Made by a program: the position numbers and the translations under genes. From NCBI GenBank assembly GCA_027579435.1, contig JANBPK010001600.1, positions 1 to 25,433 of the forward strand: 25,433 nucleotides of DNA, in the 5' to 3' direction. The notes under the pieces are model-generated. The model had not been told where the DNA came from, ran no database searches, and was given only the letters and a program-made list of their open reading frames with translations. Shown here one piece after another: positions 11,360 through 22,600 of this stretch (positions are counted from its first letter, which is position 1; every line of letters begins with the position of its first letter). The DNA comes from Candolleomyces eurysporus. Lineage: Eukaryota; Basidiomycota; Agaricomycetes; Agaricales; Psathyrellaceae.

Positions 11360-12333
11360 TCAAGATCGGTCTCTTCTCCCGAACATCTTCTTCAGCTTAC
11401 TCTTATTGGCAGGAGGAGGGTTAGGTCTCGAACCGGAAGGTGAAGGTGAAGAAATGTGAAGGTTGTTCATAGCCTGGCGAGCAGGCTCGGTGTCATCGTC
11501 GTCGGAATCGGACTCGTCATCAACCCGGGAACGATAGCTAGTCGTGGAAGGCCCAGCTCTTTGCTGCTGCTGCGGCGGCCTAGGTGGCTCGAGGAGATCA
11601 CCGTACGCATCGTCAAAAGAGAACCCTCTGTTATGTCCATGGTTGGGAGCGGCAGCAGGAGCGGATTGATTTCGGGGTGGTGGGGGCTGGTGATTGTAGT
11701 ACCCTTGGTCCTGTTGCTGTGGGTACGCATAGGCATTGTTACTGTGCGACGGTGGCTGTTGATCTGTGTGCGTCCTTTGTGACTTGGGAGGACGCTGGTT
11801 TTGTTGTTGTGCGTAAGGACCCGGCCCGTAGTTTCCCTGAGGTTGTTGTGGGGGTGGACCATAATTCATATTGACATTTTGTTGGGGAGGAGGGAAGTGG
11901 TAGCCCTGAGGAGGACCATAGCCCTGTCGGGGCCCATAGCCCTGCTGTGGCCTATGGAAAGGGAAACTAGGAGGTGGCCAATGTCCTCCCGGGTAACCGG
12001 AGGTTGCGTATGGCCCCATGTGCGGTGGGTATGCCTGAGGCCTGCCGCCGCCCTGATTGATTGTCCCTAAGACGAGATTGAACAGGTGAGGATGGAACTC
12101 ATGAAAGGATAGTTGATGCGCACCGTAGTTGTTACCAAAATTGGCGTTCTCTACGCTACCCACGTTGTTCACGGTAGACCCTGGATGGTAATTGGTGCTG
12201 TATTCTAAGACCAGGGCTGTCAGATTCCTTACCAGTGAAGTGATCGCAAATCGTGCTACTTACGATTGTAATCGCCAGCGATGTTGTTGAATTGGCCTTC
12301 CTCGATGTTGAAGTCATGACTATTATTGAACAT
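11360..12333 (-). CDS. Pro/Gln/Tyr-rich low-complexity protein with a short N-terminal motif, two exons
   Basis: Exon 1 is 12333-12264 and exon 2 is 12180-11360, with an 83-nt intron (GTAAGT...CCAG) in phase 1, giving 296 residues. I chose the ATG at 12333 because the first exon reads MFNNSHDFNIEEGQFNNIAG. This resembles the short N-terminal segment with F-x-I-x-x-G-x-F-x-x-V/I-x-G that recurs in many Agaricomycete proteins, including NLRs. Residues about 50-190 are repeats of Tyr-Gly-Pro-Pro-Gln type, likely disordered and prone to phase separation or self-assembly. Then come GFSFDDAYGDLLEPP, an acidic DESDSDDDD run, and a basic end (KSKLKKMFGRRDRS). Function is unknown. A decayed tandem copy lies at 9395-9745. 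Confidence 0.82.
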
Positions 12334-12406
12334 TTGGGTCCTGAGCAGCCGCGATGGGAAGAGATGGAGGTAAGTTATCAAGAATAGCAATCAACTTGCC
12401 TACGCT

Positions 12407-12412
12407 CTTATA
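12407..12412 (-). promoter_or_regulatory. Candidate TATA box of the Pro/Gln-rich gene
   Basis: The minus strand reads TATAAG about 75 bases upstream of the ATG at 12333. This is assigned on motif and spacing only. Confidence 0.35.
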
Positions 12413-13506
12413 CCTTTATTAGCGCTTAAAAACAATGCCTCCTTATTTGCACCACTTCACATGACTACCGTAATTCGTTGCTGTCCACTTGTTCATTTTC
12501 ACGATAACAGCTGAAAACAGCCTTTCTCACTGCTTTTGTCGACTTCGTCCATGAATAACGTTGTGCCTAGCTCCGCCTCGGACATTCTCAACCGATGTTA
12601 AGATAATGGATGCGGTCAAAGCATTTTTCTGAGTACTGCAGTAGACAGCAAATGGCTGTGCTCAAATTGATAGAGGCTGTGACGGCGATTTTAAAGACGC
12701 GCCACTGTAACAAGATTTTTACTGGCTCTAGCCGAGCTCTGGCTTACGGTATCGACTCAGTGCGCTCACCGGCAGAGCATGATTGTTCACCCTAGATCTA
12801 GAACAATGTAGGCCGGTGGAGTTGTGCGTTTAATTGATGTATTGATCTGAATCGCTGTACAAGCATCTCGCGCCTTTCTCTCCTGCCCATCATCGATCAA
12901 CTTGTCCTCTGTCCACCAAATATATTGCATAGATCCTGCTGTACGATGCAGTAGCAACCCCTAGCCTGGCACAAATCATGTCCAATTGTGTCGTTTCGAT
13001 GCGTCGGACCTCATCACCTAGAGAACTAGGACGCTTCACCTGTGACCGCCTCCTTCTCGGACCTCGGACCTCAGACCGCTCCAACTTAGAAGGCTCTGGC
13101 GTGGGATGGCTCCGGTCGCTGGTGCTTTCCTTCCGTGCAGTCATCCTCATTACGCATTATCATACCCTTCTCATAGAACCAGACGGGTCCGCCGGCTTCT
13201 GACCATACCATAGGAGGTTAAAACATGCACAAGCCCGTCGCTGACCTCGTCCGAAGGAGGATGACGGGAATCTTCCCAAGCTTGGCGGCAGGCTCCTTGG
13301 TCAACACATCCAGATAATATTCGATTCGCAGTCTGTCACTTTGGTTTCGAAAATGATACACAGCCTAGGGAGAACAAAAAAGACGAATTTTACACTGTGT
13401 TGGCGGAGATTTCGTCTTTAATACCCGATTTTAATTCTCTGGGGAATGTCGGGCAAACACAATTGGACCGGAAACCATTGCCGAGGTGCTGAATCATTGA
13501 CGTACG

Positions 13507-13531
13507 ATTTTCCTGTCAAAACACGGAAAAT
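13507..13531. repeat. Bulged inverted repeat
   Basis: ATTTTCC and GGAAAAT pair perfectly. The stem extends with TGT/ACA across a one-base bulge around a CAAA loop. It shares a TTTCC/GGAAA core with the hairpin at 8865-8887. Confidence 0.4.
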
Positions 13532-14503
13532 TATGCTGGGGTCGGAGAACAAGGGAGAGTTAGCACAGTCTGTATGAGGCCCCTTACCATGAGAAAACGG
13601 ACGTACGGTGAGAGCAATCCATAAGGTGAAACAGAGGTCCTTCCGCTGAACAAGATCGAAAATTGGCGACCAGCAATAGTGTCAAAGTCGATGAGGGAAT
13701 ATTGCGACTGCGACACCGAGGATTCAAATGTATTTCAAGTTGGCAAGGTAGGATGCTTTAAGGACCGAACCGAGGCACCTTCACTCACACATGACGTGGT
13801 AGGATATACTCGCCGCAAGGATGTTCACGGAGAAGGACAACATGAGCCATGCAAATTCTGATTTCCCAGACCATAGATTATTAACGGAACTTCCGACTGA
13901 CACACAAAAAAAATTCCGAAGGCTGCCCATGATTCGTTGTCCAAGACAGTACACCAGCCAATCGAAGTTGGTAAGGCTCGCCGGAGAGAGCAGAGAAGCT
14001 GCAACGGGGAGGACGAAAATTCAACGCCGAACTGACCATATACAAAACAGCAGTACACCTTCGAAAGCGAGGCAAGTCACCGCCAACGGTACTGCTCAAT
14101 CAAAACAGATGCACTAACCAGTGAACCACTCCTGAGGAATATGACCAATTCTCCGCAGATGTCGATGATATAGCTCAATGGTGTTAAGCCGAGCTTCGTC
14201 TCTCCCGTGTTGTATGCGGTAGGAAGTTCGCCGTGTTCCGAACAGTGCAAGCCAGGGACGCTGCCACAGACAACGCAAAACCACACAGCTGGTCAAGATC
14301 TAAGGAAGCTTCTGCCTCCTGAGAGTCGTCGGTCGCCTTCTGTACACAGCATACCCGTACTACGCAATCAGAGGGGGCTGTATTCCTGTCAAAGTAAGAA
14401 CGGAGAAAAGGTGATCGTTGTGTCACCTAGAACTCACAAGAAGGCATGCCACGAGTTGAAGCTGCAGTTTATTGCGATGCATACCCAGATTCTTGACGGG
14501 CAT

Positions 14504-14539
14504 CCACTCTGGCACCCACTCTGGCACCCACTCTTGCAC
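14504..14539. repeat. Three tandem 12-bp units
   Basis: CCACTCTGGCAC occurs twice in a row, followed by CCACTCTTGCAC with one change. It is a small minisatellite in otherwise unassigned sequence. Confidence 0.8.
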
Positions 14540-14959
14540 TCCGTCGTCCTAGACTCCTGAGCAGGGGTTCGGGACCTCTCCGCGTCTAACACACTCACGG
14601 AGTCTTTTCGAGGCGGCAGCGATAAGCTCAAAATAGGAGTAAGGAAGGCAGGGAAGAGCCAGTGAACATCGCTTACATTTAAGGATCCCTGTAAGTGGGT
14701 ATCAAGGGGGTGCCGCATTAGGCTATAACCTATAAGATAGACGACTTGGCATAATCAGGGAGTGGAAGGGTTTAGACAAATTGAAGTCGAATCATTTTGC
14801 GCCTTTTATCGGTGTCTGTCATGGCGCCAGTACTCCGAGTCAGTCTCCCAGAAAGGACAACTCAAGCAATACTCACCGTGGTTGGTCAAAACTCAAGATC
14901 AACTTCGATTTTCCTATTCTCGCCCTCTATGAAAGGCGACACATCGTTCCGAAAACGTG

Positions 14960-15185
14960 AACGTAGACGCTGGGTAGCGATTTTTCCTCCGATCTGCTGG
15001 CAATTTGAAAGCGGTGGTCTTCTTTTCAATTGTTTTGAGGTAGCAATTGACATTGTTCGTTAGGTCCGAATGCCTGACGTTGGCGCGGTTGCCATCAGGG
15101 AGTTTGCCGGAAAGTGGAATCGTGAATGGACTTGATTCGGACTCGTTCTAGTTTGCTGCGCTGTTCTACGATAAAGATTGTGGAA
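14960..15185 (+). pseudogene. Array copy 0: 3' scrap of the NACHT gene
   Basis: Sequence from about 14960, clearest from 15005 (GGCAATTTGAAAGCG, the end of the third coding exon), through an intron ending TTAG and a last-exon relic (GGTCCGAATGCC), to the 3' flank (TTCTAGTTTGCTGCG) matches the end of copy 1 at about 18160-18420. No NACHT or N-terminal sequence was seen before it, so the rest is deleted or too decayed to recognise. Confidence 0.7.
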
Positions 15186-16279
15186 GTATTGAAATCTGAA
15201 CTTGGCCTTAACATCCGAAGACCCTCTGAGTCTTTGACCTTATCACTAACTATCCATGTTTCTGCACATACTGCCAAATCAAATCGCATCGGCCACCCTA
15301 TGAGCTATCAAAGCCAGGGTCAAGGTCATAAACTCGAGCCCTGAAACCGTATCCGTCATTATTTGTGTTTGGAAGGGGCTCAGGGGCATGCGTATACGGG
15401 ATATGCCTCTTAAATTCCCAGAATTGACACCTGAAATGGGTTGAAATTTCGTCGATTGCCATTCCTCGCTCCCGGTAAGAAGTCGCGGGTGTTCGCCTCG
15501 TCATCGTCGACGGACGATGACCACAATAGACATCGAAAAAGTGTGAGATGTTCGAATGATTCTCTATACGTTTCATCTGATTCTTTTACAGAGAGAACGA
15601 TTTTCTTCGCTCATCGAGAGTCCGGTCCACGAAACCATCATCTGATATTCAAGTCCTGAAACGTGGGGTGTGAGTGGAATCTCCGATTCTCAGAAACGGG
15701 TATCGATGTTCAGGCCTACCAAATGTTAGTAGCAAGCCATCGAAATTCCGGAGCCACTGGACGGCAACCGTCCCACTGCCCACTGAACGACTCGTTTCCA
15801 TTCCTTTTCCCGTCGTCACTCCCTCTCTACCACTTCAACTTGAATTTGCCGTCGCGCGGAGATATTTGGTAAATTCGAGCTTCTCGAACTTTGAGTGTCT
15901 AGTTTGGCCATTGCGAAAGGAGAGACGGATAGCCGTGGCTCTATCCGAAGAGCCAAGTCAACGACGAGGGACGGCCTGGACAGCTCGAGTCCCTACTTGT
16001 TATGCGTTGAGAAGCGACCCGAAAGGCTGGGAAACAGTATAGGGCTCCGTCACCCTAAGTTCACAATGTAAAGTGAACAGGGAACCGAGGAGGCAGGACT
16101 CAAGGAGCTGAAGAGACGAGTAATAAGTGGGGGCCACTACGGATAGGAGAGATAAGGATTTCAGGGTAGTCCAATGCAGGGGTGACCTGAATGACGGTAT
16201 GAGACGGACATTTCGTCGATTAGTCGGGCTGATACCCAAAAGAAAGGGACGGATATGTGTTTAAGAATTTATAATACGC
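15186..16279. other. Spacer A of the NACHT array
   Basis: This holds the promoter side of copy 1 and a homologue of the minus-strand frame seen in spacer C (15299-15576, minus). No functional gene is supported on the plus strand; the frames at 15674-16042 are not conserved in the other spacers. Confidence 0.6.
15299..15576 (-). other. Minus-strand frame conserved with spacer C, possibly coding
   Basis: The frame contains DVYCGHRPS and YRERGMAID, matching DVYCGHRLS and YRERAMAID at 23703-23894. Several differences in these two segments are at silent third positions (GTC/GTG, TAT/TAC, CGG/CGA, GAG/GAA, GAC/GAT), which hints at past protein selection. After QFWEFK the two copies diverge, and the splice donor seen in spacer C is lost here. 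I do not recognise the family. Confidence 0.35.
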
Positions 16280-18375
16280 ATGACCACGACTTCCAACGTT
16301 TCTACCTCCGAGTCGAGGAATCGAAATTTTGATGCATTTGATCGCGGCAGCTGTCAACCTCCTCGAAATGCTGTCAATATATGTCCCTCTGCGCGTTTGG
16401 CTTCTTGCTCGACTATCCTCGCCAAAGGATCCAAGCGGCGACCAGGCTCAAAGTCCTGTTCCGAAGACCGGCCTCATATCAGAATACTGCGTTTGTCGAT
16501 CAGATATGTCGCGTGGTCTCACCTTTTGCTTCCACAGGTTTTGGTCCTACATCTTCTGCTTCCTCCTCTGCTACCCACGCCAGGCGACTCACCCAGCAAG
16601 GCAGGCTCAAAGTCCACTCGCCATCGCCCATATCCTGAACCCTTGATTGCCCAAGATGATCGAATAGAGGTGTCAAGGACCGGGCCAGATTCGCCAAACA
16701 CTGTAGCTATCGCCTGCATCCCAACGGCGATCCGGGGGCGTCGCGCCAGGCCAGAACGGCAGTGGATTGGCGATTGAACAGCTGCGGCACCCATCCGTTC
16801 AGCCCCCCNTCTTCAGAGACATCCTTTGGAGAGATTCCGGCTTATACTCCGTCGCATCAGGGCGAGGGTGCGCCCTCGTACAATCTTACTATTGAAAGCC
16901 TCTTCCTGCCACTTCCGCAAGCACTTGCCGTGCCTCAACCATCTTCCTCCCAGCAACATATCTGTAACACGACGACACAGCTCCCGGAGAATAGGTATCA
17001 GCCCATCGGGGTGCCGCCCAACTCAATCCAGACCCTCAAATTGCGCCTCCCGATCCCATAGCAAACGGACATGGATTGATTATCCAGCCGTTACTGCACA
17101 CTCTATACCCTCATCTTCCACCATTACCTGCCAGTCGATCCTTGTCTCCGACCTACGCTTGGGAGAACAGGCGCCAGTTCTCTCCATATCCTAATATCAC
17201 TATATATCGAAAGGCTGGTACCGTTACCCAGCAGCCACCACCAGCTCCCAAGAATGTTCAAGTTGCGCCTCGACCATCCCATCATCCGCACGTACCCGAT
17301 TCGCCCCTTGCTGCGTCTCATAGTTTATCTGGGTCGAAGCTCCCTGGGTATCTCCCGACAGATCCTAATCGCACCTTCACAGCTGAACGACCACCTTTCG
17401 GGCCTAGACCTCCGCAACAACACATACAGTCAGCACAGCTCGGAGAAAGTGGACTCGGGTTTACCCCAGCGGCCAAACCTTCTTTGCACAATTTTCATCC
17501 CCTCCGCCCTTCTCGGCAGCACTTTGGGACGTATCCTCGGCAGGGACGGAGCCAGATCTGTCCACCTACTTCGCAGTTGTCGACCAACGATCGACCACAG
17601 GAAACCGACAAACAGACGGTACAGCGTCGATCAGTACCCTCCAGTTCTCTGAAAACACATTTTGACCCGGGAGCACGCATTGCAACGTTTGATTCAGCTC
17701 CGAGTCGTGTGGCCGTTTCGCCCGAGACTCGATCGTTGTTCAATTGCGCACGCAAGTTTGGAATAGAGAGCTTTCGTTATGCTGACAAGGCCACACATGT
17801 CACAGTCATTTCCTCGCATGTTGACGGTAAGTCGTTCTCAGCTCCTTCATGATAATATACTTACACTTGTCGTGTATTCTCTTACACTGCGCCACAAGGG
17901 TGGGACTTGGACTCTCATGCGTAATTGCTAATGTTAATCTGACGGACCCGATTTATAACCCTCTGTTCTTAGTACCACGTGAATATCAGAAGCTCCCACA
18001 CTTCGATAGACGTCGTTTGCAGGCTGCTATCGCTTACCTGCCATATGTCCTTTTTGGCAAGAGGGATTCCGCTTTTGTTGATGAATTCGTTGATTTCAAC
18101 GAGAAGCGTGGGTGGCATAAATTTGACAAATTGCTGCCTTTGGTGTATTCCAGAGAGGATCAGCTTTCTAAAATATGGGAGGGGTGGCTACCTCGCTTCT
18201 GTTGTATTCCTGCCAATTTGAAAGCGAGTGTTCTTCCCTTGGTTTGAGGCATCAACTGATATTGTTTGTTTAGGTCCGAAACCCTGAGGCTGCTGCGGTA
18301 TTAACCAGGTTTATTGAGAAGCAATGGAGGCGTGACGAGAAGGAATGGCACAGACAAATGCACGACTCGGAGTGA
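16280..18375 (+). pseudogene. Array copy 1: NACHT gene with its NACHT exon deleted and frames broken
   Basis: Compared with copy 2, the expected start ATG is ACG at 16577-16579 (CCCACGCCAGGCGAC), though an upstream ATG at 16280 is in frame. The Pro-rich exon is split over three frames, changing near 16690-16780 and near 17050; an N sits at 16809 in a C run. It ends at 17826 with the motif segment (FGIESFRY, THVTV, SSHVDG). Then comes a donor GTAAGT, but the 1389-nt NACHT exon is gone except for a few bases at each end, joined at about 17901-17910. The C-terminal exon (17973-18223) and last exon (18274-18375, TGA) are intact. Their intron has a GC donor. Splicing 17826 to 17973 keeps frame because the lost exon has matching phases. 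Probably a pseudogene, possibly a NACHT-less relic protein. Confidence 0.75.
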
Positions 18376-19466
18376 TCGAGACGAGCTATAGTTTGCTGCG
18401 TTATGCTACGATACAGATTCTGGTACTACTAATCACATCCGTTGGTTGTATTCAATCAGCCGTGCAAAGCCTGGACTAGCTACTCAAGTCAGGGATATCC
18501 ATGCATTTGCTTGAGTCACCGATTCAACGAAGAGGAACAGAGGTCGCCTTTCGAAAGCGACAATCCTCTCAAGTTCACCGTTGCGGAGAAATATTTGGTA
18601 GATTCGAATATATCAAATTGTCGAAGGTTTAGATTGGCCATTGCAAAGAGGAGAGTCGGATAGCCATGGCTCTATCCAACAAAGTTAACGACCGGGGACT
18701 GCTCGATTCCCTGCCTGTCGTGTGTTGAGACTGAGCGCCCAAAAAGCTTTGAAACAGTGAAGGGCATTGTCACCCCAAATGTATGATGCAAGGGGGGCAG
18801 GGTGCGACCGAGGAGAGGCAGGATATTCAAGAAGCTGGAGAGATCGACGATCAGACAGATGAAATAGAGGAGACCTACTTCAACTAAGCGACAAGCGGAC
18901 ACCACTGAGGACATTCCAGGGTAGTTCAATGCATACTTATGATTAACCGAAAGTTTGAAGTAAATTTTTGGATGGTGTTACTGGCAATAAGCATCATGTA
19001 GTCACATTCACGTTATTTCTCGACCACAGGTGTTCCAGGTAAGCCAGAGGTGCTGGTTGCAGCAGGAGATAGTTGGTGGCAATCAAAGGTCAATGCAGCG
19101 CGGGGACATCAGACGGATATTTAGTTGATTAGTTGGGCTGGCGCCATACACAAGGGACAGATATCTGCGTACCATAGAGCTATACACGGACAACTGGTCA
19201 TTCAACTCCCCCATAAGAATATCTAACATGCATGAATATCAGGGTCGGACCCCACGCCCTTCTTTCAATATTTCCAAGGTTTTGGCAATATTTGGCGACG
19301 ATTTCAGGCTCCGCGTTTACCTGCTTCTCTATCTGTCTCATTGGTCAATCGGTCACTCGGTCACTCGGTTTCGATTCTATATTGCTCGATTTGAATGACT
19401 ACGAGGCTGGGGAAGGCGTTGTGTCGTCATGCGTTCTTTTAGAACGGTGACCGACCGGCCTTTGAT
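18376..19466. other. Spacer B of the NACHT array, promoter side of copy 2
   Basis: The sequence is homologous to spacers A and C but shorter, because the segment with the minus-strand frame is missing (jump at about 18540-18580). A short direct repeat, CGGTCACT twice, lies near 19351-19370. No gene is supported. Confidence 0.6.
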
Positions 19467-19670
19467 ATGAAGGCTGCATTTGTCAATCGACCAAACATGC
19501 TGTTGTATGCGAGGGGTCCTTGTGGTCTCCACAGCTTTTTGATTCGCTTCTATACCTCTTGCTTCTTCCTCTGCTACCCATGCCAGGCGACAGACCCAGC
19601 AACACAGGCTCAAAGCCCACTCGCCATCACCCATATCCTTCACCCTTCATCGCCCAAGATGGTCGACTAG
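19467..19670 (+). other. Upstream open frame overlapping the start of copy 2
   Basis: This 67-codon frame begins MKAAFVNRPNM and ends SSPKMVD. It overlaps the presumed start ATG of the NACHT gene (19580) in another frame. Copy 3 has the same frame, of the same length, at 24813-25016. Between the copies it changes at about ten residues while the overlapping main frame changes at about three, so it is the main frame that is under selection. It may act as a translational brake if the transcript starts upstream of 19467. Confidence 0.35.
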
Positions 19671-22600
19671 CCGTGCCAAGGACCGGGCCAGGCGTAATGT
19701 GCTCACCAAACACTGCTGCTCAACTGCCTTTCTCCCAACGGCGATCTGAGGGTGTCGTGCCTGGGCACGGCGGCGGTAGATTGGCGATTGAACAACCGTG
19801 GCACCATCCATTTGTTCAACCCCCCTCCTCACAAGTGCCCTTTGGAGAGGTTCCGGCGTATACGCCCTCGTACAATCGTAGCATCGAAAGCTTGCCCCAG
19901 CCACCCCCACAAGCACCTCAACCATATCCCTCCCAGCGACTAATCCATAGCACACAAACACAGCTCCTGGTGAACAGGTATGGGCCGATGGGGGAGACGC
20001 CCAACTTGTTTAGCGAACACTCTCAGCTTGCCCTTTCCAATCCCCCAGCAAGTAGACATGGATCGATCACCAACCCATCACCACATAGTCTATCCACTCA
20101 TCCTTCACCATCACCTGCCAGGATGGACCCAGGTTTTGCTGCATCCTACGCTTTGTGGAACATGCACCACCTCTCTCCATATCCTAACCTCACTACCGAA
20201 ACCCCGCCTCAGCAACCGCCGCCAGCTATCATGAACGCTCAGGTTGCAGCGCCACTGTCCCATCGTCCCCCCGTATCTCTTGGATTGGGCTCGGTTCTTG
20301 CTGCATCTCGTGGTTTATATGGGACGACGCAGCCCGGGCACTTCCCCACACATCCCAATCTCAGCATCACAGCAGAACGGCCACCTCTCGGGCCTGGGCT
20401 TCCGCAGCAACACATGCAGAACGCAACACGGCTCGGAGAAATTGGACGCGGGTTTGGGCCGGTGGTCGAACCTTCTCTGCGGAATTTGTACCCCTCCCAT
20501 CCTCTTCAACCACGTTTTGAGACATATCCAGAGTCGACGTCGTTCTCTGCTTGGGAGGGACAGAGCCAGATCCGTTCAACATCCCTGCTACGCCCACCGG
20601 CGCCAGCGGCAGCCGCCACCGATGCTGTACCCCGACCATCTACCTCGCAGCTTTCAACCAATGATCGAGGACAGGAACTTGACCGACAGACGGTACGGCA
20701 TCGAGCAATACCCTCCAGTTCTCCGCAAACACCTTATGAGCAGGGAGCACGCATTGCAACATTTGATTCAGCTCCGAGCCGTGTGGCCGTTTCGCCCGAG
20801 ACTCGATCGCTGTTCCATCGCGCACGCAACTTCGAAATAGAGAACTTTCATGTTGGCGATGCCACGCATGTCACAGTCAATTCCTCGCACATTGACGGTG
20901 AGTCGTCGCTCTCTGTTCCTTCGTGATAATATACTTACACTTGTGGTGTATTATTTCACACTGCGTTACCAGGCTGGGAGCTCTTACTGGAAAAAATCGC
21001 AACCAATGCTCTCCACGATTCCAGCGCACGATACGACGCTCCGAAATGTGACGAAGACACTCGTGTTGAGGTCACTGGCGAGATGATGGACTGGATCGAG
21101 GATCGCGACGGACCCAAGAGCATTCTATGCATGACAGGCGCTGCGGGTTCGGGAAAATCCGCGCTGCAGCAAACTGTCGCTGAACGCTGTGCGACGTCAG
21201 ACATCCTCGCTGCAGCGTTCTTCATCTCTTCTGCAGATCCCACTCGAAATGTAGCCTCTGCCATTGTCCCGACCATCGCCTACCAGTTGGGATTGAAGCA
21301 CGACGGCTTCCGAAACTCTGTCGCTGCCGCCGTAAAGCACGACCGCCACATCTTCTCCCGATCACTCCAATCTCAGATGGATGCGCTCATCGTTCGCCCC
21401 TTCAAGAACCTACAAAGGAGTAAGCAACTTGACGCCAACACCTTTCCACATGCTATTTTCATCGACGGCCTCGACGAGTGCAGTGGCGAACCAGGCACCT
21501 CTTCCCGACTTACCGATGTCGAAAAGCGACGCCTGGCCGAAGATCGACAGGCTGAGTTATTGGTCGCCATTCATTACTCCATCCTCAATAACGGCCTCCC
21601 CTTTCGCGTTTTGATTGCCAGCAGGCCAGAATGGGCTATCCGCACCGCGCTGGAACCTGGTGGTCATTTACACGAGGCGGCATACCACATACAACTCAGT
21701 GACAACTACGACGCGTCTGCGGACATGCGGAGATTCCTGCGGAGGCGATTCGAAATCATCAGCCTGCAAATACGCGACCCACAATGGTTCACCGAGGACG
21801 ACATTGAGACGCTGGTACGAGCTGCCTCGGGGCAGTTCATCTATGTTGCGGTGGTGTACAAGTTTATATCGGCCCGTCGAACGTCCCCTGCGGAGAGGTT
21901 GAGGATCGTTCTCACCTGGGTACCACACGAAGGACAAATGGCGCGTCCTTTTGAAACGCTCGACAGGCTTTACACCAACATCTTGTTGGCTGCGAAGAAC
22001 GTGTATGAGGCTGTTGATACCCATCGCGGGCGGGACTTTTCTCTACTTTTCGGGATATTTTATAATTGCTCAGATCCAGATTACTCAATATTCTTTGCAG
22101 CAGAGAATCTTTCCGCGCTGCTTGGCATAGAAGCCAGAGGAGAGGAAAATCTTATCTCGGACCTCCGTTCCCTTGTGACCCTCAGAACGGACAGTGATGG
22201 TGATTTAGTTCTAGGGGTTTACCACAAATCCTTTCGCGACTTCTTGGACGAAGAAAGTCGCGCAAAGGACTTTTTTGTATCCAGATTCCACGTTGACCTG
22301 CACCTCACAAAGTGCTGTCTGCAACGCATCCTCGAATGGTGTCCGCTCGACTTGGACTCTCGTGCGTAATCGCTAATGTTACTCTGACGGACCCGATTTA
22401 TAACCCTCTGTTCTTAGTGCCACGGGAATATCAGGAGCTCCCAGAGTTCGATAGACGTCGTTTGCAGGTCGCCATCACCAAACTGCCATTTTCCCTTTGG
22501 GACAAAACCTATTCTGCTTTTGTTGATGAACTCGTTGATTTCACCGAGAAGCGTGGATGGCATAAACTCGACAGATTGCTGCCTTTGGTGTATCTCGGAG

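Larger units (their letters stand above)
6695..12590. repeat. Ancient tandem duplication covering the BTB-gene tail and the Pro/Gln-rich gene
   Basis: The left unit runs from exon 11 of the BTB gene (about 6695) to about 10365. The right unit runs from about 10395 to about 12590. In order, the BTB tail 6695-7515 matches 10395-11165 on the plus strand. The minus-strand Pro/Gln-rich gene (11456-11720 plus 12430-12480) matches 9420-9770. Its 5' flank (12500-12590, with CACTGCTTTTGTC) matches 10250-10365. Order and orientation are those expected of a head-to-tail duplication. The BTB intron at 7054-7116 has a counterpart in the copy, so this was a DNA-level event and not retroposition. The left unit has about 1.7 kb between its two genes where the right unit has about 0.2 kb. 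Confidence 0.8.
12591..14959. other. Long stretch with no recognised gene
   Basis: Open frames here are all under 120 codons and none resembles a family I know. Minus-strand frames at 12890-13150 (Arg/Ser-rich) and 14114-14296 (ending in HLRRIGHIPQEWFTG) look the most protein-like but lack partners. A bulged inverted repeat lies at 13507-13531 and a three-unit tandem repeat at 14504-14539. This may be decayed gene or transposon sequence beyond recognition by eye. Confidence 0.4.

Noticed and set aside
11456..11782. Plus-strand open frame opposite the Pro/Gln-rich gene
   Set aside because: It is the complement of Pro/Gln-repeat codons. The minus frame has the start motif, splice sites and a decayed paralogue.
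14434..14718. Minus frame with a GCQS-type peptide repeat
   Set aside because: The peptide repeat simply reflects the three 12-bp DNA units at 14504-14539. The rest of the frame has no family resemblance.
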